This document shows, in pieces, positions 1 to 8,008 of a stretch of 38,036 nucleotides of DNA. This DNA is from JAFNAG01 sp964353465 (GTDB lineage: Bacteria > Acidobacteriota > UBA6911). The translations under genes and the position numbers were made by a program. The stretch lies in contig CAYGWQ010000014.1 of assembly GCA_964353465.1 (NCBI GenBank), positions 1 to 38,036 of the forward strand. The letters run 5' to 3'. A model generated the notes under the pieces. The model ran no database searches. It was given only the letters and a program-made list of their open reading frames with translations, and had not been told where the DNA came from. Numbering within the stretch: position 1 is the first letter of the stretch; each line of letters starts with the position of its first letter.

Positions 1-771
1 GCACCCGGGGCCCTTTTCCAGCCAGGCGTCGAAGAATACCAGGCGTTCGATCTGCTGGGTGCAATGAAAAACCGTGCCCTCCGGATTGATTCTTTTTAAA
101 AAAGCATGCAGCGGATCGTCGCCGGAGTCCTGCCGGCTGCCGTTAATGACCATGAGGTCCGCCCTGCGCAATCCCGTCAGCGGCTCCCGTAAGGTCCCGG
201 CAGGCATGAGCCGGTTGTGCTCCAGGGGCTGAGAACGATCGATGACAATCACATCGAGGTCGCGATGCAGGCTGCGATGCTGGAAGCCGTCATCGAGTAT
301 GAATACCGGCCGCTCAGCACGCCGCGAGATTCTCAGACCGGCGGCATGGCGATTGCTGGATATCCCCAACCAAATCCGAGGCACATGTCTGCGTACTAGC
401 GCAGGTTCATCCCCGAGCAGCTGTGCGGCCGGACGGCATTGATCTCCTGGTGCCAGGATTACCGCCTCAGTTGCAGCCCTGCCATAGCCGCGGCTCAGCA
501 AAGCAGGCTCGAATCCAATCCGACAAATGGTTTTCGCGAAGTGGGCTACGAGCGGCGTCTTGCCGGTTCCGCCAACTGTAAGATTTCCAATGCTTATGAC
601 GGGATTCGGAAGCCTGGGCCGGCGGAGCAGCCCGGCATCGTACAGGCGATTGCGGCTCTGGATCACGCCCTCATAAAGGAGGCCGGGAAGATACAACAGC
701 CGCGGCCATATCGGGGATCGTCCCGGCAGAACCGATGTTGGGTGATTTCCGAGATGTATGGTAGACCTCAT
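1..771 (-). CDS. lpxK: Tetraacyldisaccharide 4'-kinase LpxK, 3' end beyond window
   Basis: LpxK phosphorylates the 4' position of the tetraacyldisaccharide to give lipid IVA on the inner face of the inner membrane (Raetz pathway). The frame reads from an ATG at 769-771 (an in-frame TAA lies just upstream at 778-780) and stays open to base 1, so 257 residues are visible and the C-terminus is missing. An N-terminal hydrophobic/basic segment ends in NRLYDAGLLR, typical of the family. The P-loop GNLTVGGTGKT is at residues 62-72, LLSRGYG follows, then ILDDGFQHR at 158-166 and RLMPAGTLREPL, all LpxK hallmarks. It lies downstream of the ggt gene on the same strand, 125 bp away. I saw no strong ribosome binding site. 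The identity is secure; only the exact start is less certain. Confidence 0.95.
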   Translation of the reverse strand, partial: MRSTIHLGNHPTSVLPGRSPIWPRLLYLPGLLYEGVIQSRNRLYDAGLLRRPRLPNPVISIGNLTVGGTGKTPLVAHFAKTICRIGFEPALLSRGYGRAATEAVILAPGDQCRPAAQLLGDEPALVRRHVPRIWLGISSNRHAAGLRISRRAERPVFILDDGFQHRSLHRDLDVIVIDRSQPLEHNRLMPAGTLREPLTGLRRADLMVINGSRQDSGDDPLHAFLKRINPEGTVFHCTQQIERLVFFDAWLEKGPGC

Positions 772-896
772 GCCACTTTATGGCATTCATTTCCCAAGTG
801 ATAATCCTGGCTTCCGGCCCACGGTTCCTGACGAGAACGAGAAATTCACGATCATCGACAACTAGCCTGATGCCGTATTCGATGTTGACTTATGAG

Positions 897-2561
897 CTAC
901 CAGCCCATGGCGCAGCCATCCTTGCGCGGATCGCTCCCCCCCCTCAGCACACCGGTGCTTTGATCGACAAAGACGCCCTGATAGCCGCCAAAGCTATCAA
1001 GCATCCCCACAATGCGATGCCCCTTCAAAGTAAGCAGCCTGCGGATTTCGGGGCCGATCCCGGATTCAAGCCCAACCATTCCTCCGGTGTGCCGGCACCT
1101 GGCTGCCTCTCCGGCTTCCTGAACATTCATGCCGAACTCAACAAGGTTCAGAAACACCTGGACGTGTGCCTGGGGCTGGTTGTCCCCTCCCATCACACCG
1201 AAAGAAAAGAAAGGCTTGCCGTTCCGCAGCACCATGGCAGGGATGAGGGTGTGCATCGGACGCTTATGGGGTTCGACTCGGTTCGATGACGTCGCGTCGA
1301 GCTTAAAGCTCGAACCGCGGCTCTGCAGGCAGATTCCTGTATCGCCGGCGACAATTCCCGATCCGAACTCGTTATACAAGCTGTTGATGAAACTCACCGC
1401 GTTGCGATCCTTATCCACAACGGTCAGATAGACGGTGTCGCTTTTCTCGGATTGGCCGGGAGGGTATTCCGTGCGAGCCTGGTTTGGGTGAATCAGCTTT
1501 CTCCGCTCGGCGGCGTACTTCTCGGAAAGCAGCATATCCAGGGGAATCTTTGCGAAATCCGGATCGGTTATATAAAAATCGCGGTCAGCGAACGCCAGTT
1601 TCTTCGCCTCCACAAGGTGGTGAAGGTATTCCGCCGAGTTGTGCCCCCAGGATTTCAGGTCGTACCCCTCGAGAATATTCAGCATCTCCAAAGCAACAAG
1701 TCCCTGGCCGTTGGGAGGCAACTCATAGAAATCGTAACCTTTGTAGTTGATGCCGATAGGTTTGACCCATTCGGAACTGTGATCGGCGAAGTCCTTGATG
1801 TCTAACACGCCTCCGGCGGCGCGAACAGTACTTGCGATCTTGCCCGCGATCTCTCCCTCGTAAAACGCCTTGCGCCCCCCGCTGGCAATCAACCGAAAGG
1901 TCGCTCCCAGGTTTTTGTTGAAGACAATCTGACCGTGCTCCGGCACCCTGCCGTCAGGGAGGTATGTCTTGGCTGCCCAGGGATTTCGGGCCAGGCGCGC
2001 CGATTGCTCCTGCCATTCGTTGGCGATGATTTCTGATACGGGGAAGCCCTTTTCCGCGTACTCGATGGCAGGACCCAGAATGCGATCGGCCTTCTGCGTC
2101 CCGAACCTCTCAAGCAGGGAAAACCAGCCGTCAACAGCACCCGGCACCGTGATCGTGTCGACGCCGTCCTGAGGCATGACGCTGTATCCCTTTTTTTTCA
2201 GATATTCCAGGGTCATACCATAGGGCGAGCGGCCGCTGGCGTTCAATCCCACCAGCTCGCCGGTCTTGTTCCAATAGACGATCGCGAACACGTCTCCGCC
2301 CACCCCGGTCATCATGGGCTCGACTACGTTGAGAACCGCCGCTGCCGCTATAGCGGCATCAACGGCATTGCCCCCTTCCTGAAGGATGCGGAGTCCCGCC
2401 GCGGTCGCCAGCGGCTGACTGGTGCAAATCATTCCATTACGCGCCAGAACGGGCGATCGAGTACCCGAGACGCTGCGCGCGTTACGATCCTGTCCAGCCA
2501 TAATCATTGCCCCAAAAACGAGTGCCAACACCGGCACAATGATGCTTCGGATTTTCCTCAT
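897..2561 (-). CDS. ggt: Gamma-glutamyltranspeptidase (secreted)
   Basis: An Ntn-hydrolase that cleaves gamma-glutamyl bonds (for example glutathione) in the periplasm; made as a proenzyme that cuts itself in front of a threonine. The 554-residue protein starts MRKIRS with a hydrophobic signal peptide (about residues 1-22). I chose the ATG at 2559-2561 because AGGAG lies about 10 nt upstream and because the reading frame's 47-codon upstream extension would bury the signal peptide. The large-subunit motif NAVDAAIAAA is near the N-terminus. The autoprocessing region SDTVYLTVVDKDRNAVS places the predicted nucleophile at Thr376. GSGIVAGDTGICLQSRG and FSFGVMGGDNQPQAHVQ are small-subunit signatures. 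The length matches the family. The natural substrate cannot be told from sequence. Confidence 0.95.
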   Translation of the reverse strand: MRKIRSIIVPVLALVFGAMIMAGQDRNARSVSGTRSPVLARNGMICTSQPLATAAGLRILQEGGNAVDAAIAAAAVLNVVEPMMTGVGGDVFAIVYWNKTGELVGLNASGRSPYGMTLEYLKKKGYSVMPQDGVDTITVPGAVDGWFSLLERFGTQKADRILGPAIEYAEKGFPVSEIIANEWQEQSARLARNPWAAKTYLPDGRVPEHGQIVFNKNLGATFRLIASGGRKAFYEGEIAGKIASTVRAAGGVLDIKDFADHSSEWVKPIGINYKGYDFYELPPNGQGLVALEMLNILEGYDLKSWGHNSAEYLHHLVEAKKLAFADRDFYITDPDFAKIPLDMLLSEKYAAERRKLIHPNQARTEYPPGQSEKSDTVYLTVVDKDRNAVSFINSLYNEFGSGIVAGDTGICLQSRGSSFKLDATSSNRVEPHKRPMHTLIPAMVLRNGKPFFSFGVMGGDNQPQAHVQVFLNLVEFGMNVQEAGEAARCRHTGGMVGLESGIGPEIRRLLTLKGHRIVGMLDSFGGYQGVFVDQSTGVLRGGSDPRKDGCAMGW

Positions 2562-2708
2562 GAGTATCCTGCTCCTGAGCTTATGGATCATAACCCTTGC
2601 GAGAGCCCGCCTCAACAGGGAATTGGGCGTACCCATTCGCGGCAAGTTGCTGAGGGAGAGGAGGCACAAGCCCCCCGCGATATCCCCCGCCGGCTGCAAC
2701 ATAAGTTC

Positions 2709-2736
2709 TTGCGACCGTGACTGCAGCCGGTATAAT
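2709..2736 (+). promoter_or_regulatory. Candidate sigma-70 promoter, ggt/leuB intergenic
   Basis: TTGCGA (2709-2714), a 16-nt spacer, then the consensus TATAAT (2731-2736). It points toward leuB, whose start is about 260 nt downstream, leaving room for a long leader or a small RNA. Assigned from consensus only; no transcript data. Confidence 0.45.
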
Positions 2737-2905
2737 CAACGTTCTTGCGCCCTCATGAGCGTGGAGCATGCCTGAAGGAGGGTATACCAGAATGGGCATC
2801 GCGGACGCTTCCGACCGATACGCTCAAATCAGCGCGGGAACAAATCGATGATTTCCTCGATGCCCCTAATGCCGTACTGGAGGAGCTTCAACCTCGTCCG
2901 TAGCC

Positions 2906-2996
2906 TTGAGGATTATGTCCAAGATCATAGATAATATATTGCCTAATTCATGATTAAATACAGGACAATATCTAATCTATTGCATTAGGTATAGCT
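2906..2996 (+). promoter_or_regulatory. AT-rich leuB upstream region with inverted repeat
   Basis: TTGAGG (2906-2911) followed 16 nt later by TAGATA, and a second possible TTGCCT at 2939-2944, lie in a very AT-rich block that contrasts with the GC-rich surroundings. An inverted repeat CTAAT-N7-ATTAG sits at 2972-2988, ending 8 nt before the leuB ATG, and could be an operator or a small hairpin. AGG at 2987-2989 would be the ribosome binding site. Promoter placement within the block is uncertain. Confidence 0.3.
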
Positions 2997-4079
2997 ATGG
3001 CAAATACTCTTAGGAAATCGATCTGCATCCTGCCCGGTGACGGCATCGGGCCCGAGGTTATGGCATCGGCAACTGCCATCCTGAGACGCGTGGCTCAATC
3101 GGCGGGTTACGTTTTGGACTTGCGTGAAGCTGCCATTGGCGGTGATGCACTTGATCGTTTCGGCACACCGATACCGGATGAAACAATGCAATCTTGCAAA
3201 TCAAGTGACGCCGTATTGCTCGGTGCGGTTGGTGGCCCGAAATGGGACATCCAACCGGCGCACCTGCGTCCGGAGAAGGGGCTTCTGGGTTTGCGCGAAG
3301 GACTCGGACTGTATGCCAACCTCAGGCCGGTCCGGCAGATTCCATCGCTGCTCGAGTGTTCCACGCTGCGGGCTGAGGTGATCAGCGGTGTCGATCTGAT
3401 CGTCGCCCGCGAGTTGACCGGGGGGCTTTATTACGGTGAGCCGAGGGGTATTGGCATGGAGTCCGGGGAGGAAATCGGTATAAACACCATGATCTACCGG
3501 CGTCACGAGATCGAACGTATCGCCCGGACAGCATTCGATCTGGCTAGGAAGCGGCGGAGGAAGGTAACTTCGGTCGACAAAGCCAATGTTTTGGAGGTTA
3601 GCGCGCTCTGGAGGAAGATCGTCGAGGAGGTTCATGGGAGATATGCCGATGTGGCGTTGAGCCATCAGTATGTGGACAACTGCGCCATGCAGCTGGTCCT
3701 GAAACCAACCCAGTTTGATGTCATCCTGACCGAGAACACCTTCGGTGACATCCTCAGCGACATCGGGGGAGTGTTGAGCGGCAGCATCGGGACGCTGCCA
3801 TCCGCAAGCGTTGGAAGAGGTCCAGCGCTCTATGAGCCCGTGCACGGTTCGGCTCCGGACATCGCGGGGACCGACGCGGCAAACCCTGTTGGGATGATCG
3901 AATGCGTTGCCATGATGTTCGAGATTTCATTCGGCCGACCGGACCTGGCTGCAAAAATCACCATGGCTGTCGACCGGGCCCTCGAGGACGGGTACCGAAC
4001 GCGAGACCTGTGCCGCAGGGGAGAAAAGCCTGCAAGCTGCAGCCAGTTCGGTTATGAAGTGCTGAGCCGCTTGGAATAG
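2997..4079 (+). CDS. leuB: 3-isopropylmalate dehydrogenase
   Basis: Oxidises and decarboxylates 3-isopropylmalate to 2-ketoisocaproate with NAD+, the third step of leucine synthesis in the cytoplasm. The 360 residues begin ANTLRKSICILPGDGIGPEV (dinucleotide-enzyme N-terminus). LLGLREGLGLYANLRPV is the leucine-pathway substrate loop. RELTGGLYYGEPRG carries the catalytic tyrosine region, VDKANVLEVSALW the catalytic lysine, and FGDILSDIGGVLSGSIG the metal aspartates. EPVHGSAPDIAGTDAANP is the NAD region. After it, GMIECVAMMFEISFG differs from the usual ATILSAAMML pattern, so this is a somewhat divergent copy. leuA, leuC and leuD are not next to it. A relative such as tartrate dehydrogenase is possible but less likely. 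Confidence 0.9.
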   Translation: MANTLRKSICILPGDGIGPEVMASATAILRRVAQSAGYVLDLREAAIGGDALDRFGTPIPDETMQSCKSSDAVLLGAVGGPKWDIQPAHLRPEKGLLGLREGLGLYANLRPVRQIPSLLECSTLRAEVISGVDLIVARELTGGLYYGEPRGIGMESGEEIGINTMIYRRHEIERIARTAFDLARKRRRKVTSVDKANVLEVSALWRKIVEEVHGRYADVALSHQYVDNCAMQLVLKPTQFDVILTENTFGDILSDIGGVLSGSIGTLPSASVGRGPALYEPVHGSAPDIAGTDAANPVGMIECVAMMFEISFGRPDLAAKITMAVDRALEDGYRTRDLCRRGEKPASCSQFGYEVLSRLE

Positions 4080-4127
4080 ATTGAGTATCCCATTTGGAGA
4101 AGCCGGCCGCGCGGGTATCATGTAGCC

Positions 4128-5039
4128 ATGGAACGTGGAGAGAAGGGAAGTCCAAGAATCCTGCCAAATCCGGACCGGCGGGTGCGCGCGCCGCGTCCCG
4201 AATGGCTGAAGGTGCGCTTGCCTGCCGGCGAGGGATATGCCCGCCTGAAGAGACTGATCCACGAGCAGCATCTCAACACGGTATGTGAGGGCGCCCGATG
4301 CCCGAATATCGGCGAGTGCTGGGGGGCAGGCACGGCAACCTTCATGATATTGGGGGATACTTGCACACGGGCCTGCAAGTTCTGCGCGGTGAAAACCGGC
4401 CTGCCGCCGGCATACGATCTTGATGAGCCGCGCCGGATCGCTGCTGCCATCTGTCAGATGAATCTCGATTATGCCGTAGTGACTTCGGTCGATCGCGATG
4501 ACCTGGCAGACGGAGGAGCCTCTATTTTTGCCGAGACCATCCGTCTGACACGGGAGTCATGCCCCGCAATCAGGATCGAGGTGTTGATCCCCGATTTGCG
4601 CGGCGACGCGCACGCCTTGCGCAAGGTCGTTGACGCTCGGCCGGATGTGTTGGCGCACAATGTCGAGACCGTACCGCGTCTCTACCCCATTGTCCGCGCC
4701 GGATCGCGCTATCGCCGGTCGCTGGGAGTGCTGCGCGCTGTCAAGACATTCAATGCGGAAATGCTTACCAAATCAAGCATCATGCTTGGCCTGGGCGAAC
4801 AAGCGGATGAGGTCCTGGAAACAATGAAAAATCTGCGGGAAGTCGGGGTCGATATCCTTACCTTGGGTCAGTATTTGCAGCCCACCCGGGAGCATCTGCC
4901 CGTGGAGCGTTACTATTCCCCGAATGAATTCCGCAATTTGCGTAACGCGGGTCTGGCACTCGGTTTTTCATATATAGAATCCGGACCCCTGGTACGTTCT
5001 TCCTACCACGCAGAAAAACAAAGGGCGGTTTTCCCTTAG
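4128..5039 (+). CDS. lipA: Lipoyl synthase (radical SAM)
   Basis: Inserts two sulfur atoms into octanoyl groups on E2/H-protein lipoyl domains. The 303-residue protein has both iron-sulfur cluster motifs: the auxiliary CX4CX5C (Cys53, Cys58, Cys64) and the radical-SAM CX3CX2C (Cys79, Cys83, Cys86, in CTRACKFC). The C-terminal RSSYHAE (from residue 290) supplies the conserved serine ligand of the auxiliary cluster. Other family blocks are VTSVDRDDLADGG, HNVETVPRLYP and TLGQYLQPTREHLPV. It follows leuB by 48 bp. No lipB is adjacent. The ATG has a weak ribosome binding site, so the exact start is less certain than the identity. Confidence 0.96.
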   Translation: MERGEKGSPRILPNPDRRVRAPRPEWLKVRLPAGEGYARLKRLIHEQHLNTVCEGARCPNIGECWGAGTATFMILGDTCTRACKFCAVKTGLPPAYDLDEPRRIAAAICQMNLDYAVVTSVDRDDLADGGASIFAETIRLTRESCPAIRIEVLIPDLRGDAHALRKVVDARPDVLAHNVETVPRLYPIVRAGSRYRRSLGVLRAVKTFNAEMLTKSSIMLGLGEQADEVLETMKNLREVGVDILTLGQYLQPTREHLPVERYYSPNEFRNLRNAGLALGFSYIESGPLVRSSYHAEKQRAVFP

Positions 5040-5126
5040 CTGGTTTTGGTCGTGAAATTCGGTTTGAGCTCTCGCGATGCGGCCCCGGTGGATGCCGAGT
5101 TTATCCTCAGGGTACGATCGTTTCTG

Positions 5127-5135
5127 TGCTATCAT
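5127..5135 (+). promoter_or_regulatory. Candidate extended -10 promoter before nfeD
   Basis: TG-C-TATCAT (TG at 5127-5128, hexamer 5130-5135) forms an extended -10 element 27 nt before the nfeD ATG. I found no good -35 hexamer. It would start the nfeD/SPFH/SPOR/lnt/prfB run separately from lipA. Weak, consensus-based call. Confidence 0.3.
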
Positions 5136-5162
5136 ACAAGATGTCAACGAAAAAGAAATCCT

Positions 5163-6467
5163 ATGCCGACCGTGCTGCGATTTGCCTTTTTCTCCGCAGT
5201 GCTCAGCCTCGCCCTAGGGGCAGTGGCACACGCGGACATCGCCCGTATTGATCTCAACGGCACTATTGATCCGATCACTGCTGAGTTTGTCGTCAAGAGC
5301 ATTGCCAGAGCCGGCGCCGAGCATGCCCAGTTTCTCCTCATCCGGCTGCAGACTCCCGGAGGCTTCGGCACCTCCATGGAGGAAATCATCACCAAGATTT
5401 TGAGCAGTCCGATTCCCGTGGTTGTTTATGTGGCGCCGAGCGGAGCGTCGGCAGCCTCGGCGGGCTTTTTGATCCTGATGGCGGCGGATATCGCCGTCAT
5501 GGCCCCGGGAACCAACACGGGCGCAGCTCACCCGCTGCTTGCGATTGCGGGATTCCCTGTCGAAGGGGGAGAGGCGGGGAAAACCCTTTCACAAAAAATC
5601 ACCAGCAATGCCACAGCTTTCCTGCGCAGCATTACCAGCAAACGGCACCGCAATGTCGAGGAGGCCGAGAAGGGGATCGTCGAGAGCAAGTCCTTTACCG
5701 AAACCGAAGCGCTTGAGAAACACCTCATCGACTTCGTCGCCAAGGATGAGGCCGAGTTGTTCCGGCAGTTGCAGGGCTACAAAGCCCAGCTCTTTTCCGG
5801 GCAATCCGTAATCCTTACACCCCTTGGGCAGGCTGTGGTCACCTATCCCATGACCACGCGGGAGAAGTTTCTGGCCACCATATCGCAACCCAATCTGGCG
5901 CTGATTTTGGGCGTCCTGGGTTTGATCCTGCTCTACATTGAATTCACGCATCCGGGAATGACGGCCCCCGGAGTGATCGGGGGCATCTGCTTCCTGCTCT
6001 CGATCCTCGGTTTTTCCTTTCTGCCGATCAACTATGTCGGCGTGCTGCTGATCCTGCTCGCTCTGGGATTATTTGTCGCGGAGGTGAAAGTGCAGGGCTT
6101 TGGAGTCCTCGGCCTCGGAGGAGTGGTTGCCATGGTGATCGGCATGCTCATATTGATTGACAGCCCGGATCCTGCAGTCAGGATCGGGATCCTCACCGCG
6201 CTCTCGGCGGCATTGCCATTTGCCCTGATCTTCATCATTCTCCTGATTGCCCTGGTCAAGTCCTACCGCCAGAAGGTGGCGACGGGAACCGCCGGCATGA
6301 TCGGGTTGATTGGCATGGCAGACAGCGAGGTTTGGACTGCCGGGCGTGTGAAGGTGCGCGGGGAATATTGGCAGGCACATTCCTCTAATCCGATCCCAGC
6401 CGGCAAACATGTGCGTGTGGTCGGGATCGACAATCTGATGCTGAAAGTTGAAGAAGTCCGCGAGTAA
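5163..6467 (+). CDS. Long-form NfeD membrane serine protease
   Basis: A ClpP/SppA-fold protease fused to membrane helices and a C-terminal OB-fold NfeD domain; family members cleave stomatin-like partners. The 434-residue form starts at MPTVLRF with a signal-like segment (residues 1-24). The reading frame extends 117 nt upstream, but that part looks non-coding. The protease domain (about 25-230) has AASAG with predicted nucleophile Ser99 and the aligned general base Lys145 in SQKITS, matching the Ser/Lys dyad I recall for the Pyrococcus PH1510 protein. About four or five hydrophobic helices span 255-390 and the OB-fold follows (about 400-434). An SPFH gene starts 46 bp downstream, the classic partner arrangement. 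Confidence 0.9.
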   Translation: MPTVLRFAFFSAVLSLALGAVAHADIARIDLNGTIDPITAEFVVKSIARAGAEHAQFLLIRLQTPGGFGTSMEEIITKILSSPIPVVVYVAPSGASAASAGFLILMAADIAVMAPGTNTGAAHPLLAIAGFPVEGGEAGKTLSQKITSNATAFLRSITSKRHRNVEEAEKGIVESKSFTETEALEKHLIDFVAKDEAELFRQLQGYKAQLFSGQSVILTPLGQAVVTYPMTTREKFLATISQPNLALILGVLGLILLYIEFTHPGMTAPGVIGGICFLLSILGFSFLPINYVGVLLILLALGLFVAEVKVQGFGVLGLGGVVAMVIGMLILIDSPDPAVRIGILTALSAALPFALIFIILLIALVKSYRQKVATGTAGMIGLIGMADSEVWTAGRVKVRGEYWQAHSSNPIPAGKHVRVVGIDNLMLKVEEVRE

Positions 6468-6513
6468 CCTGTGCACAGCAGGCGCGGCAAACCTACATCT
6501 CCGGGGGCAAACG

Positions 6514-7284
6514 ATGACACTTACACAGATGTGGCTGTTTGGATTTGCGATCGTCATCTTGTATCTGCTGAGCACGATCAACATCTTGAAGGAATACGAG
6601 CGCGCAGTTGTGTTCCGCCTCGGCCGCCTGGCGAAAGACGCCCTGGGCCCGGGTGTGGTCTTCATTTTCTGGCCCATATATAAGATCGTGCGCGTCAGCC
6701 TGCGTACGGTCACGCTCGAAGTGCCGCCGCAGGATGTCATTACTCACGACAATGTGTCGGTCAAGGTGAACGCGATTATCTACTTTCGCGTGATGAACGC
6801 GCCGCGGGCCATCGTCGAGGTGGAAAACTATCTATATGCGACCTCGCAGCTGGCGCAGACGACCTTGCGCTCCGTGCTCGGCGAAGTGGATCTCGACGAC
6901 CTGTTGAGCAACCGTGAAAAGCTGAATATCAAACTGCAGGAGATCCTGGACCAGCACACCGACGCCTGGGGCATCAAGGTCAGCTTGGTCGAAGTCAAGC
7001 AAGTGGACCTCCCGCAGGAAATGCAGCGGGCCATCGCGCGCCAGGCCGAGGCCGAACGCGACAAGCGCGCGAAGGTCATCCATGCGGATGGCGAATTCCA
7101 GGCCGCGGCCAAACTCCGTGAGGCAGCCGATGTCATCGCTGGGGAGCCGGTCGCGTTGCAGCTCCGCTATCTGCAGACCCTGGCGGACATCGGGAACGAA
7201 AAAAACACTACCATTGTTTTTCCGGTCCCGATTGATATTATCCAAGGTTGGCTTAATAAAAACACAAAGGCTGAATTAAAATGA
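6514..7284 (+). CDS. SPFH/stomatin-like (slipin) membrane protein
   Basis: A 256-residue slipin that would oligomerise on the cytoplasmic membrane and organise lipid microdomains; usual partner and substrate of long-form NfeD. One N-terminal membrane segment (about residues 5-22) is followed by the SPFH domain with EYERAVVFRLGRL, GPGVVFIFWP and the stretch VPPQDVITHDNVSVKV. A coiled region rich in Ala/Glu/Arg (QAEAERDKRAKVIHADGE) and the family's PIDIIQGW tail end the protein. The ATG at 6514 was chosen over an upstream in-frame start because the membrane segment then lies at the N-terminus as in other slipins, and GGGGG is placed 4-8 nt upstream. The last four bases (ATGA) overlap the next gene, indicating translational coupling. 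Confidence 0.93.
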   Translation: MTLTQMWLFGFAIVILYLLSTINILKEYERAVVFRLGRLAKDALGPGVVFIFWPIYKIVRVSLRTVTLEVPPQDVITHDNVSVKVNAIIYFRVMNAPRAIVEVENYLYATSQLAQTTLRSVLGEVDLDDLLSNREKLNIKLQEILDQHTDAWGIKVSLVEVKQVDLPQEMQRAIARQAEAERDKRAKVIHADGEFQAAAKLREAADVIAGEPVALQLRYLQTLADIGNEKNTTIVFPVPIDIIQGWLNKNTKAELK

Positions 7285-7949
7285 GTCAAACGGGTGCTGA
7301 TTCCGGGACTGAATTAGTCCTGGATAATCGAAAGCTCATCATTACCTTCCTGGTCCTTGTAGTCGTCTGCGGGGCGTTTTTTATCATTGGCTTTATGGAG
7401 GGGAAACGCCAGGCCGTCCCGACCCGGGTCGAGCGCACGCCATCCGATTCTACGGCCAGTACACAAGCAGAGGCCAAGGGACCCGACACGAAGGCCGCAG
7501 GTCGTCCGACGGAGAGCACGCCGATCGAGGACCGGTCCGGACGCGCGCCGCTGGATTGGTATAGGAACGTTCAGGACAAGGAATCCGGAGCTCAGAAGCC
7601 GAGCGAGGCCGCAAAAGCCGCCAGATCGACGCAAACACCGCCGGCAAAGAAACCGGCCGTTTCGCAGCCGCAAGCCACTAAAGGGACGGCGACAACGGAA
7701 GCGGGATCCATGGTGCCGGCCGCCAACGTCACCTACACGGTGCAGGTGGGCGCGTTTAAGCAGCGGCAGGAAGCAGATATCAGGGCAGCGGTGCTCAAGG
7801 CTAAAGGATATGTGTGCGTGATCGATTTCAAACCAGTCGAACAACTATACCTGGTCAAAGTAGGTAAATTTGATACGCGCGTGGATGCGAAGGCGGTGCA
7901 GCTCCAGTTGACCAAGGATGGCTTCAGCTCGTTCATCAAGGTGAATTGA
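7281..7949 (+). CDS. SPOR-domain single-pass membrane protein
   Basis: A 222-residue protein with a cytoplasmic N-terminus, one transmembrane helix (about residues 18-40, LIITFLVLVVVCGAFFIIGF), a long Ser/Thr/Ala/Pro/Lys-rich linker (about 45-145) and a C-terminal SPOR domain (about 148-222, from VTYTVQVGAFKQRQEA to FSSFIKVN). SPOR domains bind glycan strands lacking stem peptides, mostly at division sites, so this is likely a bitopic peptidoglycan-binding protein like DedD or FtsN, but no specific ortholog can be named. Its start overlaps the SPFH stop by 4 bp, so the two are probably made together. Confidence 0.88.
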   Translation: MSQTGADSGTELVLDNRKLIITFLVLVVVCGAFFIIGFMEGKRQAVPTRVERTPSDSTASTQAEAKGPDTKAAGRPTESTPIEDRSGRAPLDWYRNVQDKESGAQKPSEAAKAARSTQTPPAKKPAVSQPQATKGTATTEAGSMVPAANVTYTVQVGAFKQRQEADIRAAVLKAKGYVCVIDFKPVEQLYLVKVGKFDTRVDAKAVQLQLTKDGFSSFIKVN

Positions 7950-8008
7950 GGCAGCGCGCGAGCACGAGGGTGAAAGGAATACCTTATCTTCACACAGGCT
8001 CAAAGGGG

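Larger units (their letters stand above)
2562..2996. other. Divergent ggt/leuB intergenic region, no convincing gene
   Basis: This 435-bp stretch separates the minus-strand ggt start from the plus-strand leuB start. It holds a sigma-70-like promoter (2709-2736), a strongly AT-rich block just before leuB (about 2912-2996) and only very short frames. One frame opens at ATG 2768 and ends at 2851 (27 codons). Another is open from 2736 to the TAG at 2901-2903 but has only a TTG start without a ribosome binding site; it encodes a hydrophilic stretch with AREQIDDFLDAP that could be a gene remnant. I do not call a protein here. Confidence 0.6.

Noticed and set aside
671..889. Minus-strand open frame with coding-like residues (VVDDREFLVLV, ARIITWEMN) between ggt and lpxK
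   Set aside because: It has no usable start codon before residue 34, overlaps the lpxK N-terminus out of frame, and lacks a ribosome binding site. It could be a remnant, but a gene call is not supported.
2562..2702. Longer ggt start giving a 601-residue protein
   Set aside because: The extra 47 residues precede a good signal peptide whose ATG at 2561 has its own AGGAG; extension would place the signal peptide internally.
2768..2851. 27-codon frame in the ggt/leuB gap
   Set aside because: Too short, poor ribosome binding site spacing for the ATG at 2768, and no leucine-rich content expected of an attenuation leader peptide.
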